A stretch of DNA of 64,000 nt, from NCBI RefSeq assembly GCF_042477335.2, contig NC_091245.1, forward strand, positions 88,636,501 through 88,700,500, given 5' to 3'. The DNA is from Ovis canadensis (taxonomy: Eukaryota; Chordata; Mammalia; Artiodactyla; Bovidae). Below the pieces are notes generated by a model. That model was not told the DNA's origin, made no database searches, and saw only the letters and a program-made list of their open reading frames with translations. Positions 47,624-59,089 of the stretch are shown in pieces. A program made the position numbers and the translations under genes. How positions within the stretch are numbered: position 1 is the stretch's first letter; each line of letters starts with the position of its first letter.

Positions 47624-48295
47624 AAATACGCCACAAGTGATAGCTATTATCATTATTTCTACAGAAGACACAGAGAAGTTAGTCTTGGTCCCTGACTTCG
47701 AGGTGCTTGTATGAATGCGCACAGCTGGCAGCACGGCACAGATGTCCAGTCGGGTTACCGTATTCCGGGGTAAGTGAGCTTTCCTTGTCACCTTGACATT
47801 AAAGTCACAGCAGTGGAGGCTGCTGCTGGTAGTGGCCTGGCCTTGAACTAGATCTGGTGGCTCACCCCTCTGTTCTCATGGACATTCACTTCCCATACGT
47901 CTGGCAATGTTTGCCTTCCGCCACTTCCTGCACTTTCCCCCCTTGAAACCTCTTTCTTTTCTTTCTTAAAACAAAGTAAAAATGTATCACCTGAAACAGA
48001 GGTTGAAAAATAGTCCAATCACTGTGGTTCAAAAACAAATTCCTTTTTGGTGGCACTTCTTGGTGAGTGGTTCCCCTCATGACCAGGGGGCCTTCCTGGA
48101 GCAGAGACAAATGAGCCAATTTGGCTCTTATTTTATGTTTGCACCGAAGTATGTAGGAAATCCTGAATTATAATTTGTTTTTGTGATTCTTAACTCATCT
48201 AAACATAAATTCCTCACAAACCATGGTGTTGAAGAGAAATTATTAACCAACCCATTATGATTAATGTGCAGCTCTTTAAGAAAAAGAGCCAGCTA
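47624..48295. other. Unique intergenic DNA
   Basis: Nothing recognised. Confidence 0.4.
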
Positions 48296-48450
48296 GGGCT
48301 TCTCTGGTGGTCCAGTGGCTGAGACTCTGAGCTCCCAATGCAGGGGGCCTGGGTTTGACCCCTCGTGAGGAAACTAGATCTCACATGCTGCAGCTACAAG
48401 TTGGAGCAGCTAGAGAAATAAAGAATAAAATAAACAATAAAAAGATTTAA
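48296..48450 (+). mobile_element. CHR-type tRNA-Glu SINE
   Basis: GGGCTTCTCTGGTGGTCCAG, then CAATGCAGGGGGCCTGGGTT and an A-rich end (AATAAAATAAACAATAAAAA). Confidence 0.75.
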
Positions 48451-48486
48451 AAAAGCAGCTAATAATTCATCTGAGGGGCCAGGGAA

Positions 48487-48740
48487 AGTGCTGATAGCAA
48501 TAATAGCTAGTATTTACTGAGGACCTTCCTTGTGCCAATCACTCTTCTAAATATTATGTATATATGAAACCCACTTCATCCTCACATCTGCCCTATGAGA
48601 TAGGTGCTATTATTATCCCTTTTTACAGATGAAGAAATTGAGTCACAGAGAGGTTAAGAAGCTTGCCCTGTGTCACACAGTCAAAACACATTAGGACCAG
48701 GATTCAAACCCAGGCAGACTGGTTCCAGAGTTGATGCTTT
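48487..48740 (-). repeat. MIR SINE
   Basis: Well-preserved antisense MIR: AATAGCTAGTATTTACTGAG, CCCTTTTTACAGATGAAGAA, AGAGGTTAAGAAGCTTGCCC, GGATTCAAACCCAGGCAGAC. Confidence 0.85.
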
Positions 48741-48744
48741 TGGC

Positions 48745-48870
48745 TCCCAGTTACTCATTCATCACGTGTTTGTTGAAAACCCCCTTGGCGCCAGGTACTG
48801 TCCTGAGTCCAGAGAATTCAAAGGAAAACAGGATATAGCGCTTTCCTTTTAGGGGCTGAGTCTGGCTTGA
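48745..48870 (-). repeat. L2-like LINE 3'-end fragment
   Basis: TTACTCATTCATCACGTGTT, GGCGCCAGGTACTGTCCTGA follow antisense L2 order. Confidence 0.5.
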
Positions 48871-49842
48871 GAGTTGAACACCTAAACAAACAGAGCTTAG
48901 GTTTGAACCCAACCATTCTGGATCCAGAGAGGGGTACTAAATGATGAGTAGGGATTTGCCTATCAGACAGAAAGGAATGAATGGGAAGGCTTTTCCTGGA
49001 AAACTGAGAGAAGCCAGACCAGACAAGAGTACCCCCAGATTGCTTTGTGCTGGTTTCCTTTCTTCCACCAAATCCTAGGGAGACTTCCCATTCCTAAACC
49101 CACACCATGATCCACTAAGGGATAAAACCAAAACCACCCAAGAGAGATATATCAAACCACATTAGCTTTTTGAGCAGGTCCTTACCTGACCTGAGCACAA
49201 CAGTATCCTTGAGGTTCAGGTGCTGTTTGATCCCCTTGATATGTGGTTCCCTCTGGAGGGATTTGAGTTTTAATCTGTTTGATTTTTTCTTTTCCCTGAA
49301 GATTAAAATCCTCTCCCTCTTGCTCTTGAAATCTCAGATTACTCAGAGATGTGATCCACAACATTTCGCCTGGAGAAAGGGAGGAAGTGGGCTGTCGCCC
49401 AGATGGCATCTGGACTGCACCCCCCACCTCCACACACACCCAGGGGGAACGGCAGGAGGTCAGGTTAGGTCACACTTAGGATGTCCATTTTACTTTGAAG
49501 TTTCTCAGGAAGCTGACTTCGCCCTTCCTTCAATCACCTGGTCAGATAGGTAGATTGCTGCAAGAAAAATCCCCTTGTTAATCCTCGGAGGCCCAAATGC
49601 AATATCTCACCCTCCTAGGCCTCCCCTGGAAGCAATAATACACATCTACAGTATTGATGTGGCTCATATCATCAGGTGAAGAGCAAAAGAGAAGAGACTG
49701 GTGGGTGAAAAAATGATCTCTAGAGATTTGGGGAGACTGAAGTTGTCAACTTGGGAACCACGTACTGCGGAAATCCTTCTTATTTTATGGGTACCAGGCT
49801 GGCTTTATTTTTCTATTTCTATTATCTCTTCATTAAGAGATA
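48871..49842. other. Unique intergenic DNA
   Basis: A 127-codon open frame at 49170-49553 has no recognised family. No exon, RNA gene or young repeat is seen. Confidence 0.4.
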
Positions 49843-50025
49843 GCACCTAGGTAGCACAGTGGTAAAGAATCTGCCTATAATGCTGGAGACACCAGAAACA
49901 CAGTTTCAATCCCTGCATCAGGAGGATCCCTTGAAACAGGAAATGGCAACCCACTGCAATATTCTTGCCTGGAGAATCCCATGGACAGAAGAGCCTGGTG
50001 GGCTGGAGTCCATGGAGTCTCATAG
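49843..50025 (+). mobile_element. Bov-tA SINE, diverged
   Basis: CACCTAGGTAGCACAGTGGT, then AGAATCCCATGGACAGAAGA and GGAGTCCATGGAGTCTCATA. Confidence 0.8.
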
Positions 50026-50535
50026 CCTCATCCATCTCCTTTACGATGAGTAAGTCTTTTGCTGTAGTCCTGTCCTCTTACCCCAGGGTCCAATGCCTGG
50101 TGTGAATATCTATTTATGAATCTCACTGTCCATCTAAACCCAACAAGTCTAGCACCCAGCATAAAAAAAACAAAACCGAAAACACACTCTCTCCCATTTC
50201 TGTTCAGTCAATAGTTATGGACCTCAAAACTTGTGAGTTATCTGGAAACCACTGTTCCACAGTGCTCAGCTGTCCTAAACTTCCAGCAGCCTCCTCACAG
50301 GAGATGTTTTCTTCCGCTACCCACAGTCTGGTCCCTACCCTGAATTGGGTTACCTCACCGTTTGGCTGGACTTCTGAACAGCCTTCCTAAAGGTCCTTCC
50401 ATCTCTGACTTCTCCATGCCCACCCCCTGCAGTTCACCCAGCAGCATGGTGCCCCAAAGCTTCTTTGAAAAGACTACTGTAATCACATAACTCTCTTCTT
50501 CACAAGCACTTGATGGCTTCTTTGTTTTCAGAATA
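50026..50535. other. Unique intergenic DNA
   Basis: Nothing recognised. Confidence 0.4.
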
Positions 50536-50777
50536 GGGCTTCCAGGATAGCTCAGTTGGTAAAGAATACGCCTGCAATTTTAGAGACCCCGGTTTAATTC
50601 CCCGGTGGGGAAGATCCCCTGGAGAAGGGATAGACTATCCACTCCAGTATTCTTGGGCTTCCCTTGTGGCTCAGCTGGTACAGAATCCGCCTGCAATATG
50701 GGAGACCCTGGGTTGGGAAAATCCCTGGAGAAGGGAACAGCTAACCACACCAGTATTCTGGCCTGGAAAATACCATG
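50536..50777 (+). mobile_element. Dimeric Bov-tA SINE, left part
   Basis: First unit GGGCTTCCAGGATAGCTCAG at 50536, second unit GGGCTTCCCTTGTGGCTCAG at 50654. It breaks off at ATACCATGGACT and resumes at 51405 after a BovB insertion. Confidence 0.88.
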
Positions 50778-51404
50778 GACTCATAGCAAATAGATGGGGA
50801 AACAGTAGCTGACTTTATTTTTCTGGGCTCCAAAATCACTGCAGATGGTGATTGCAGCCATGAAATTAAAAGATGCTTACTCCTTGGAAGAAAAGTTATG
50901 ACCAACCTAGACAACATATTGAAAAGTAGAGATGTTACTTTGTCAACAAAGGTCTGTCTAGTCAAGGCTATGGTTTTTCCAGTAGTCATGTATGGACATG
51001 AGAGTTGGACTATAAAGAAAGCTGAGCACCGAAGAATTGATGCTTTTGAACTGTGGTGTTGGAGAAGACTCTTGAGAGACCCTTGGACTGCAAGGAGATC
51101 CAACCAGTCCATCCTAAAGATCAGTCCTGAACATTCATTGGAAGGACTGATGCTGAAGCTGAAACTCATACTTTGGTCACCTGATGCGAAGAGTTGACTC
51201 AAATGAAAAGACCCTGATGTTGCGAAAGATTGAGGGCAGGAGGAGAAGGGGACGACAGAGGATGAGATGGGTGGATGGCATCACCAACTCAATGGATATG
51301 GGTTTGGGTGAACTCCGGGAGTTGGTGATGGACAGGGAGGCCTGGCGTGCTGCGGTTCATGGGGTCACAAGGAGTCGGACACGACTGAGCGACTGAACTG
51401 AACT
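50778..51404 (+). mobile_element. BovB LINE 3' fragment inserted into a Bov-tA
   Basis: Sense BovB 3' end (CAAATAGATGGGGAAACAGT to tail CGACTGAACTGAACTGA). A frame at 50898-51197 encodes the RT C-terminal region (HESWTIKKAEHRRIDAFELW), but it is a fragment only. It splits the dimeric Bov-tA at 50536-51450. Confidence 0.92.
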
Positions 51405-51450
51405 GATATAGTCCATTGGGTCGCAGAGTCGGATGAGACTTTCGCTTTGT
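51405..51450 (+). mobile_element. Dimeric Bov-tA SINE, right part
   Basis: ATAGTCCATTGGGTCGCAGA, then GTCGGATGAGACTTTCGC, is the Bov-tA 3' end that completes the copy begun at 50536. Confidence 0.8.
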
Positions 51451-51559
51451 TTTCAGAAACACGCCCAAATTTTCCCAAAGGCTTTCAAGGCCTTCTGTCC
51501 GTTTCCAGCCAAGGCGCCCCCTGGTGTCTGCTCTGGGTTTGCACGCGTGCAAAGTCGTG

Positions 51560-51757
51560 TAGGACTGACTGACTCTGTGGCCCCACGGACTGTACCCCGC
51601 CAAACTCCTCTGTCCATGGGATTCTCCAGGCAAGAATACTGGGGTGGGTAGGCATGCCCTCCTCCGGGGAATCTTCTTGATCCAGGAATCAAACCTAAGT
51701 CTGTTATGTCTCCTGCATTGGCAAGTGGGTTCTTTCTCACTAGTGCCACTTGGGAAG
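51560..51757 (-). mobile_element. Bov-tA SINE
   Basis: Antisense: CGTGTAGGACTGACTGACTC ... TGCATTGGCAAGTGGGTTCT, head GTGCCACTTGGGAAGC. Confidence 0.85.
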
Positions 51758-52974
51758 CAGGTTTGAGGATAGCATATTCACAGTCTTCTTGTCATTTATG
51801 TCCCAAGGAGCCCCTTTTGCTGAGATAACCAGGACTGATTACTTTAGGGAAATTGAGTGGACAGGAGGGGAAACTGACTAGACACAGCAGGAATGACACA
51901 TAGGCGACTCCTGTCCTTCAGGACCCATCTCCTCACCTTGCCTGTTCAGATTACTCCCAGGCAGTGTGTTTCAGATGGAGCTGAAATCCTATCCCATTTA
52001 TTCTTGTTCGTATTAGCACAGTGTTTGGTGAGCTCTTTATCAAGGGCTGACAGGTTGGTGCCAACCGAAGGAGGCTGAGCACATTTATCACTGCAGCTGG
52101 AACGTGCCCCAGCCTAAAAAGACTGTGCCGACCACTTGTCATTTCCTGGCAGCTCCCTGCTGTTCTCGCACCTAGCCTTCTCATAATTGAAAACCTCCAA
52201 CTTCTGTGACCTTCAAGAGTCGCATGAAAAATTATTGGCCAAGTCCAGCTTCACATGGAAACTGAGAGCTGAGGTTTTGCCAGAGTCAGGCTGGGACAGT
52301 TGAGCCTGCAGTGTTCTGGGGAGTAAATGAAATAAGAGAATTTTGAAGTCTCATTACCCTTCTTACTTTATAGGCCAGTAGAGTGAGGCTGGAGATGGTA
52401 GGGAAGGCCCCAGCTTTAGGACTTCTGCGGAGAAATTTGAGGGTGACATCTTGATTGGAAGAAGGAGCTAGCAGATTTATATTAAAGATGAAATTACACA
52501 GAAGGCATTTTAAAAAATTAGATTGCTTATTGGGAGTGGCTCTGAGGGTTGGTGGAGACAATGGGGGTAGTCAGGCCACCTATACTAGTCATTGATATTT
52601 ATCATCCAGTGCTTTTCCCCTGCTCGGCTCTGCACCGCAGGGGCCAACCCCTGAGGATGATGTGTCCCAGGTTCCTTCGCCCTCTGGCTTCTGAGTGAAT
52701 GAGAGGCACTGGCAGGAGACTGAAGACCAAGAGAATTCAGGAGGCCCGGTTGCTAGTCTGAGCAGGAGAGTCAAGGAGAGTCTCTTCTGTGACCTCGGAC
52801 ACCACTGGCAGCTCTATCTTAGTTCCAGCTCCTCTGTCCACAGGATGGTCTTGCCCCTGGGATAAGGTGACATCACACCCTCCCTCTCTCTGCAGCCCAG
52901 GGTTGGTAAGGCTTGCTTCACCCTCCTTTATGATCCTTTAACTTCCTACAGTATATAGTACTGAGGAGCAAAGT
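51758..52974. other. Unique intergenic DNA
   Basis: No exon, RNA gene or young repeat is recognised. Confidence 0.45.
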
Positions 52975-53068
52975 CCAGGAGATGGTGAAGGACAGGGAAG
53001 CCTGATGTGCTGCAAACATGGGGTCACAAAGAGTCAGACATGACTTAGTGACTAAACAATTACAAACA
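52975..53068 (+). mobile_element. BovB 3'-terminal fragment
   Basis: CAGGAGATGGTGAAGGACAG, then ATGGGGTCACAAAGAGTCAG and GACTTAGTGACTAAACAA, the last ~95 bp of BovB. Confidence 0.75.
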
Positions 53069-53309
53069 ACCTCTCTTTAAGGTACTGAACTTTGTGACAT
53101 GGATGCATTTTCCTGACTGGACCATCTTTCCTAAACGGTGCCTTGACACGGTCACTAGCAGGAATGGATTTGAAGGCAGCTATCTGGTGAGGGCTGAGTT
53201 TAGAACCATTGCCCTCACCAACAGTTTATAGAATCTTTTAATGCTACCACACAACCTTCTGAAGAAACAGGCACACAAGTCACAAATAAAATGGGTCTCT
53301 GCTTTCCCA
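53069..53309. other. Short unique DNA
   Basis: Nothing recognised. Confidence 0.3.
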
Positions 53310-53595
53310 AGTGAAGTCACTCAGTCGTGTCCAACTCTTTGCTTCCCCATGGACTTCTCCAGGCCAGAATACTGGTGTCAGTAGCGGTTCTCTTCTCCAG
53401 GGGAATCTTCCCAACCCAGGGATTGAACCCAGATCTCCCACACTGCAGGCTGATTCTTTACCAGCTGAGCCAGGGAAGCCCAAGAACACAGGATTGGGTA
53501 GACTATCCCTTCTCCAGTGGATCTCCCTGACCCAGGAATTGAACCAGAGTCTCCTGCATTGCAGGCAGATTCTTTACCAGCTGAGCTACCAGGGA
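53310..53595 (-). mobile_element. Dimeric Bov-tA SINE
   Basis: Antisense: AGTCACTCAGTCGTGTCCAA, first head GCTGAGCCAGGGAAGCCC (~53480), then a second unit ending GCTGAGCTACCAGGG. Confidence 0.88.
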
Positions 53596-53994
53596 TTATT
53601 AGGAGGGGTCCTGTTACCCCAGGGATCCTATTAATCATGTACCATGCCGTACAACACAGGCTCTTCTTCCCAAATTATGTTCAACATGCCCTGCCAGGAT
53701 CTTGGTGAGAGATGGAAGGGAAGGAGGAGAAAGAGATGCTGCTCACCCAGGGAACCCCACTAAGAGAAGAGACCTGAAATCAGGCAAACAATGACAGAGC
53801 ACATATCGATGAATGCTTGCTTCCAGGCTCTGTTTCTTGGCCTCGCATCCCAACCCCATGCCTCTGCTACCTGGACTGGTCAGTGAGTACTACGGAAGTG
53901 GAAGCTCAGAAAAACAATGCCGAAATAGGAAGCTCCCCAAACACAGCCCTCCTTCCCCCAACATAATGATACCATACCTGCAACCTTCTTTTTG
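53596..53994. other. Unique intergenic DNA
   Basis: Nothing recognised. Confidence 0.35.
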
Positions 53995-54110
53995 ATTCTA
54001 TGAATATTTATTGAGCTCCCAAAGTGTGCCCTCTTGGGGATTTCAAAGAAATACAAGTCATGGCCCCTACCTTCAAAAGGTCTTTATCTATCTGCAGAGA
54101 GAAAGTGAAC
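53995..54110 (-). repeat. L2-like LINE 3'-end fragment
   Basis: ATGAATATTTATTGAGCTCC, CATGGCCCCTACCTTCAAAA in antisense L2 order. Confidence 0.55.
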
Positions 54111-54224
54111 CTACCTGAACCGTCTGAAGAGGGGCACAAGGCAGACCTCTATTCAGTGTCAGGATGAGGGCTTGGGAAGGCAGGTAGTGGGAGCTTCTAC
54201 TCTTGTGCTCCAACTAGAGCTTTA

Positions 54225-54455
54225 GAAGCACTGCTCACTAAACATTTTACATTTATCATTCCTTTTAAGTATTCCCCAAATAATGAGAACTGTATATCAT
54301 TATTTCCATTTAATAGAAAACTGAGACTCCAAGAGGTTAAGTATTCCAGAATCATAGGGCTCTTTGGTTAATTATCCCAGGATAGCCATGGTAGAGCTGG
54401 AATCACTACCTCGTTTGTCTGGTTCCAAACTCATGCTTTTCCTACCATTTCACTC
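54225..54455 (-). repeat. MIR SINE
   Basis: Antisense MIR: TATTTCCATTTAATAGAAAA, GAGACTCCAAGAGGTTAAGT, TGGTAGAGCTGGAATCACTA. Confidence 0.7.
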
Positions 54456-56026
54456 ACTCCGTTCTTGCTATAGCCAGGGGCAGAGACTGGACTCAGTCCT
54501 GGGGACCCTGGGAAGCCAAGTAGTGAAGATGCTGGACTGAGGGTGGGCCGTGTCTGAGGAAGATCACTCTGCCTGGGGTCTGCAGGGTGAGCCCAGGAAG
54601 AGACTAGGGGCAAGGAGATGAGTTAAAGGAACTGTGTCAGAGGTTCCTGTAGATGCCCTGAGAATGGAAAGGAAAGGGTGCAGAAAGAAACAGTTTGAAG
54701 GGAAGGTCCCGAGACCTATGTGGCTGATTGACACAGAGAATGAAGGAGAAGGGTTGAGAGAATTAATGAGCCCTCAATGACTCATAATTTGAATGTGATT
54801 ATGATTTTGAAAAAATTTACCTCCTCAATCTGAAATTAAATGCCAAATATACTCTTTTCCCTTCCTGTAAATTAAAAAGGGGGGAGTTGTAGTTATTCAA
54901 TAAAAAACTGTAATTTATACTTGTTGATTTAATGATTAGGATGGTTTATTGAATTATTAATAACTGTAAGACCAGGAAAACAATACTGGTTGTCAATGTT
55001 TCCATTGGGTAAAAAGGGGGTTGATGGAATTCAAGTTCAGGCAAATGTAGTAGGCCATGGAGAGCTTCCAGAAAAGACTCACTTAAAAGTTGTAGAGAAG
55101 GAAGCTAGAGGATTATTGGCTTGAGGAACAGTTGGTTGCAGAAAGGATCCATTGGGATGAGATTTGTCACTCATTAGGAAAGAATTAAATTTTTCAAAGA
55201 CTGGAGTTGAGTAAATCAGCTACTCCTTGGGCAATAAACAGACCAGAAGGGTAACAAATAAATGTATAAACATAGTCTTATTGCTTAATCTGTGTCAAAT
55301 GGATTGATTAAGCTACAGATCTGTAATTTGCCTGCTGAGATGTATGCTGTGACCTGAGGTTTCCTCCCACTGTTGTGTTCTTTATTTTGAAAATCTGAAT
55401 GAGTAGAAAACTCACCTAGGACTCCAGATAAAGGATCCCAATGTAAAAGAAAAAGGATCTGTACGTTCGGATCCTAATGTAAAAAAAAAAAGCTCTGTCC
55501 CTTAATTTCTTGGTTAGTGAGAAGAGTAAATGTCATGAACATTGATGCTCTCTGTTTGAGGTTTCAGTAGAATTAGGGTCATCAGGAAGGAGACTCAGTT
55601 TGTGAGAGGACACGTGGTTTAAATGGGAGGAATAGTATAAGACCAGTGTAAACTTCTCATTTCATGGTCTAGGACACTGAGACTGACAGAAGGAACGTGG
55701 TCTTAGGTTGAGGTGCTAATGGAAGGTCTAGACCAAGAGCTGAGAAGAATGAGAATTAAGAAAGTGAGAAGAGCTGATGGTAAAGACCTGAGTCTTAAAG
55801 GAAACTGGCAGCCAGGGGCAGAAGAGATATACTCCAAGAGACAGTAAGAAAATGTAGGGGAACAAGAATAATTCAGTATAATGGAAGCCAACGGAGAGGA
55901 TTTTGTCAGTGTAGCAATGGCCCCAAAATGATCCAGGAAACTGATGTAAGCAATTTTTGAATTTGTAATGTGGTCTTTAGAAGTACCGTTGTACTAAAGT
56001 GATAGGAAGGGAAAAACAGTCAAGTG

Positions 56027-56030
<4 letters not shown>
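54456..56030. other. Unique intergenic DNA
   Basis: No exon or RNA gene is recognised. It holds a small spaced direct repeat at 55433-55498. Confidence 0.45.
55433..55498 (+). repeat. Two 30-bp direct repeats, 6 bp apart
   Basis: Units at 55433-55462 and 55469-55498 both read GGATCC(C/T)AATGTAAAA followed by an A-rich stretch and CTGT, with 26 of 30 bases identical. Confidence 0.85.

Positions 56031-56066
<36 letters not shown>
56031..56066 (+). repeat. (GT)18 microsatellite
   Basis: Thirty-six bases of uninterrupted GT, so likely length-polymorphic. Confidence 0.95.
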
Positions 56067-56068
<2 letters not shown>

Positions 56069-57151
56069 TCACCTGAGTCCTCTTTGAATTCTCCTGCCCT
56101 GACTAAAAGGTGGTGAAGCTAAAGTGAGAGGAGGGTTGGCACCACTGATGAGTGAAGCAGAAGTTGAAGGTGAGATATCTTCTCTGACACTGAGGGAAAT
56201 GCCCAGGTCAGGAGCCAAGAGTCAAGCATGGATCTGACTTCCTAGAGAGGCGTATTGGGATGAGCCCTGATCCCAAAGGGCTAAACATAGACAGAAAGGG
56301 AATGAGCCAGAGAATGAACCAGGATGCACTCAAGGAAGAGGGAAGGGCCCAGGAGCCAGGAGGAATCAGACTGGGGCAGATGAACTAGGGGCGTTGTCCA
56401 GAGCTGGCTTGGTGTGTCTGCCACAGTGTGAAGGGGGTAGGAGCAGGGTCGGTTTTATTAGCACACAAACTGCCCTCAGAAGGTCCCAGGTTTGGTTTAA
56501 TGTTCTGTTCTCACCATCCTGAAAGTCTTAATAATTTTATCTTACAGCTTTTTGTAGGTAAAGTCTGATGGGATGATGGAGAGAATGTGTGTGAGAAGAG
56601 TAGTGTGTGATGTGTGTTGGCCTCTGTCCCAATTTCCTACAGTGTTTGTGATGTCCCCTGAGCATAGAATTCCCCCGGAGTCACGAGGTATGAGACACTC
56701 AATGAAAACACAAGGTAAATGTGCTATGTATGTGGTTGAGTAATTTGAGGTGGACTTTCCATTTGGACTGGAACTTGCTTCCAAAGCAGACTGCAATGAT
56801 GTTTTCAGCCCACAGATGACTAAACCCTATCCTATCCTTGCTCATTTTACTTCTCTGAATTAACCAACCACTCACGCTAAAAACGATGACATAGAAGGAA
56901 AGGGAAAGACAAGACAACCCTGACTCCTTTTCCTCTCAGCCCTTTCTTACTCATCAGTAAGCTGGAGACAGAGAATGTTGATAGAATGTGCACAAATGGA
57001 GAAGCCAAATGAAAAGCGAAAAGAGAGCTTAAACAAGTCCAGACGCAATTCATGTTAACACCTCTTCACTAGTTTTTCAATTCAAGTGCAGCTTATAAAT
57101 ACGCATTCACTTGAAGGGAGAAATAACATATTTAGAGAGGAGTGTGGACAT
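56067..57151. other. Unique intergenic DNA
   Basis: No exon, RNA gene or young repeat is recognised. Confidence 0.45.
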
Positions 57152-57345
57152 TAGAGCTTCCCTGGTGGCTCAGATGGTAAAGAATCTGCCTGCAATGCAG
57201 GAGACCAAGTTCAATCTCTGGGTTGGGAAGATCCCCTAGAGTAGAAATGGCAACCCACTCCAGTATTCTTGCCTAGAGAATTCTGACAGAGGAGTCTGGT
57301 GGGCTACAGTCCATGGGGTCACAAAGAGTTGGACATGAACAGAAT
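57152..57345 (+). mobile_element. Bov-tA SINE
   Basis: Head AGCTTCCCTGGTGGCTCAGA, body GATCCCCTAGAGTAGAAATG, end AGAGTTGGACATGAACAGA. Confidence 0.9.
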
Positions 57346-57378
57346 AATGAGGCAAGCCTGTGCTCTATGACTGTGAAA

Positions 57379-57394
57379 ATAACCACTGATTTCT
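57379..57394 (+). repeat. Left target-site duplication of L1
   Basis: ATAACCACTGATTTCT, repeated exactly at 58903-58918. Confidence 0.95.
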
Positions 57395-58275
57395 TTTTTT
57401 TTTTTTTTTTTAGTTTTTTATTTTTTAAATTTTAAAATCTTTAATTCTTACATGCATTCCCAAACATGAACCCCCCTCCCACCTCCCTCCCCATAACATC
57501 TTTCTGGGTCATCCCCATGCACCAGCCCCAAGCATGCTGCATCCTGCGTCAGACATAGACTGGCGATTCAATTCACATGATAGTATACATGTTAGAATGT
57601 CATTCTCCCAAATCATCCCACCCTCTCCCTCTCCCTCTGAGTCCAAAAGTCCGTTATACACATCTGTGTCCCTTTCCCTGTCTTGCATACAGGGTCGTCA
57701 TTGCCATCTTCCTAAATTCCATATATATGTGTTAGTATACTGTATTGGTGTTTTTCTTTCTGGCTTACTTCACTCTGTATAATCGGCTCCAGTTTCATCC
57801 ATCTCATCAGAACTGATTCAAATGAATTCTTTTTACCCGCTGAGTAATACTCCATTGTGTATATGTACCACAGCTTTCTTATCCATTCATCTGCTGATGG
57901 ACATCTAGGTTGTTTCCATGTCCTGGCTATTATAAACAGTGCTGCGATGAACATTGGGGTACATGTGTCTCTTTCAATTCTGGTTTCCTTGGTGTGTATG
58001 CCCAGCAGTGGGATTGCTGGGTCATAAGGTAGTTCTATTTGCAATTTTTTAAGGAATCTCCACACTGTTCTCCATAGTGGCTGTACTAGTTTGCATTCCC
58101 ACCAACAGTGTAGGAGGGTTCCCTTTTCTCCACACCCCCTCCAGCATTTATTGCTTGCAGATTTTTGGATCGCAGCCATTCTGACTGGTGTGAAGTGGTA
58201 CCTCATTGTGGTTTTGATTTGCATTTCTCTAATAATGAGTGATGTTGAGCATCTTTTCATGTGTTTGTTAGCCTG
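57395..58275 (-). mobile_element. L1 LINE 3' segment (poly-A to ORF2 C terminus)
   Basis: The plus strand opens with a T-run (57395-57411), the complement of the poly(A) tail, then the 3' UTR. The minus-strand frame 57712-58260 is an intact ORF2p C-terminal region of about 180 codons with the Cys-rich motif [18 protein letters not shown] and the normal end near HIYGI. Near-consensus sequence, a long A-tail and perfect target sites point to a recent insertion. It is 5'-truncated and cannot be autonomous. Confidence 0.95.
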
Positions 58276-58902
58276 ACTTCAGGCTCTATTACAAAGCCAC
58301 AGTCATCAAGACAGTATGGTACTGGCACAAAGACAGACATATAGATCAATGGAACAAAATAGAAAGCCCAGAGATAAATCCACACACATATGGACACCTT
58401 ATCTTTGACAAAGGAGGCAAGAATATACAATGGAGTAAAGACAACCTCTTTAACAAGTGGTGCTGGGAAAACTGGTCAACCACTTGTAAAAGAATGAAAC
58501 TAGATCACTTTCTAACACCGTACACAAAAATAAACTCAAAATGGATTAAAGATCTAAATGTAAGATCAGAAACTATAAAACTCCTAGAGGAGAACATAGG
58601 CAAAACACTCTCAGACATAAATCACAGCAGGATCCTCTATGATCCACCTCCCAGAATTCTGGAAATAAAAGCAAAAATAAACAAATGGGATCTAATTAAA
58701 ATTAAAAGCTTCTGCACAACAAAGGAAAATATAAGCAAGGTGAAAAGACAGCCTTCTGAATGGGAGAAAATAATAGCAAATGAAGCAACTGACAAACAAC
58801 TAATCTCAAAAATATACAAGCAACTTATGCAGCTCAATTCCAGAAAAATAAACGACCCAATCAAAAAATGGGACAAAGAACTAAATAGACATTTCTCCAA
58901 AG
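58276..58902 (+). mobile_element. L1 LINE, inverted 5' segment
   Basis: The same L1, reversed. The plus-strand frame carries the part of ORF2p just upstream of the segment at 57395-58275 ([11 protein letters not shown] ... [14 protein letters not shown] ... LNRHFSKD). It ends within a few codons of where the other segment starts (ANKHMKRC), so only about ten bases were lost at the inversion. It abuts the right target-site duplication. Confidence 0.94.
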
Positions 58903-58918
58903 ATAACCACTGATTTCT
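58903..58918 (+). repeat. Right target-site duplication of L1
   Basis: ATAACCACTGATTTCT, an exact match to 57379-57394. The implied nick on the element strand, GAGT/AGAAA, fits a relaxed L1 endonuclease site. Confidence 0.95.
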
Positions 58919-59089
58919 ACTCACACCCATTTTCTTGTTGATGCCACAGCTTCTCTTTCAACCAAATAGGACAAATTGGGTGTTTTCTCCTTTGTTAGGC
59001 AGTGATGATGATCGCCCCTCAGCATACTATCTACTTTTATTAAGGATAAAAGTATTTCATGCCTGAGACCAGACTAGATGCTCATTACA
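58919..59089. other. Short unique DNA
   Basis: Nothing recognised. Confidence 0.3.

Noticed and set aside
49170..49553. 127-codon open frame
   Set aside because: No protein family resemblance and an overlapping open frame on the other strand. Length is within chance expectation for 64 kb.
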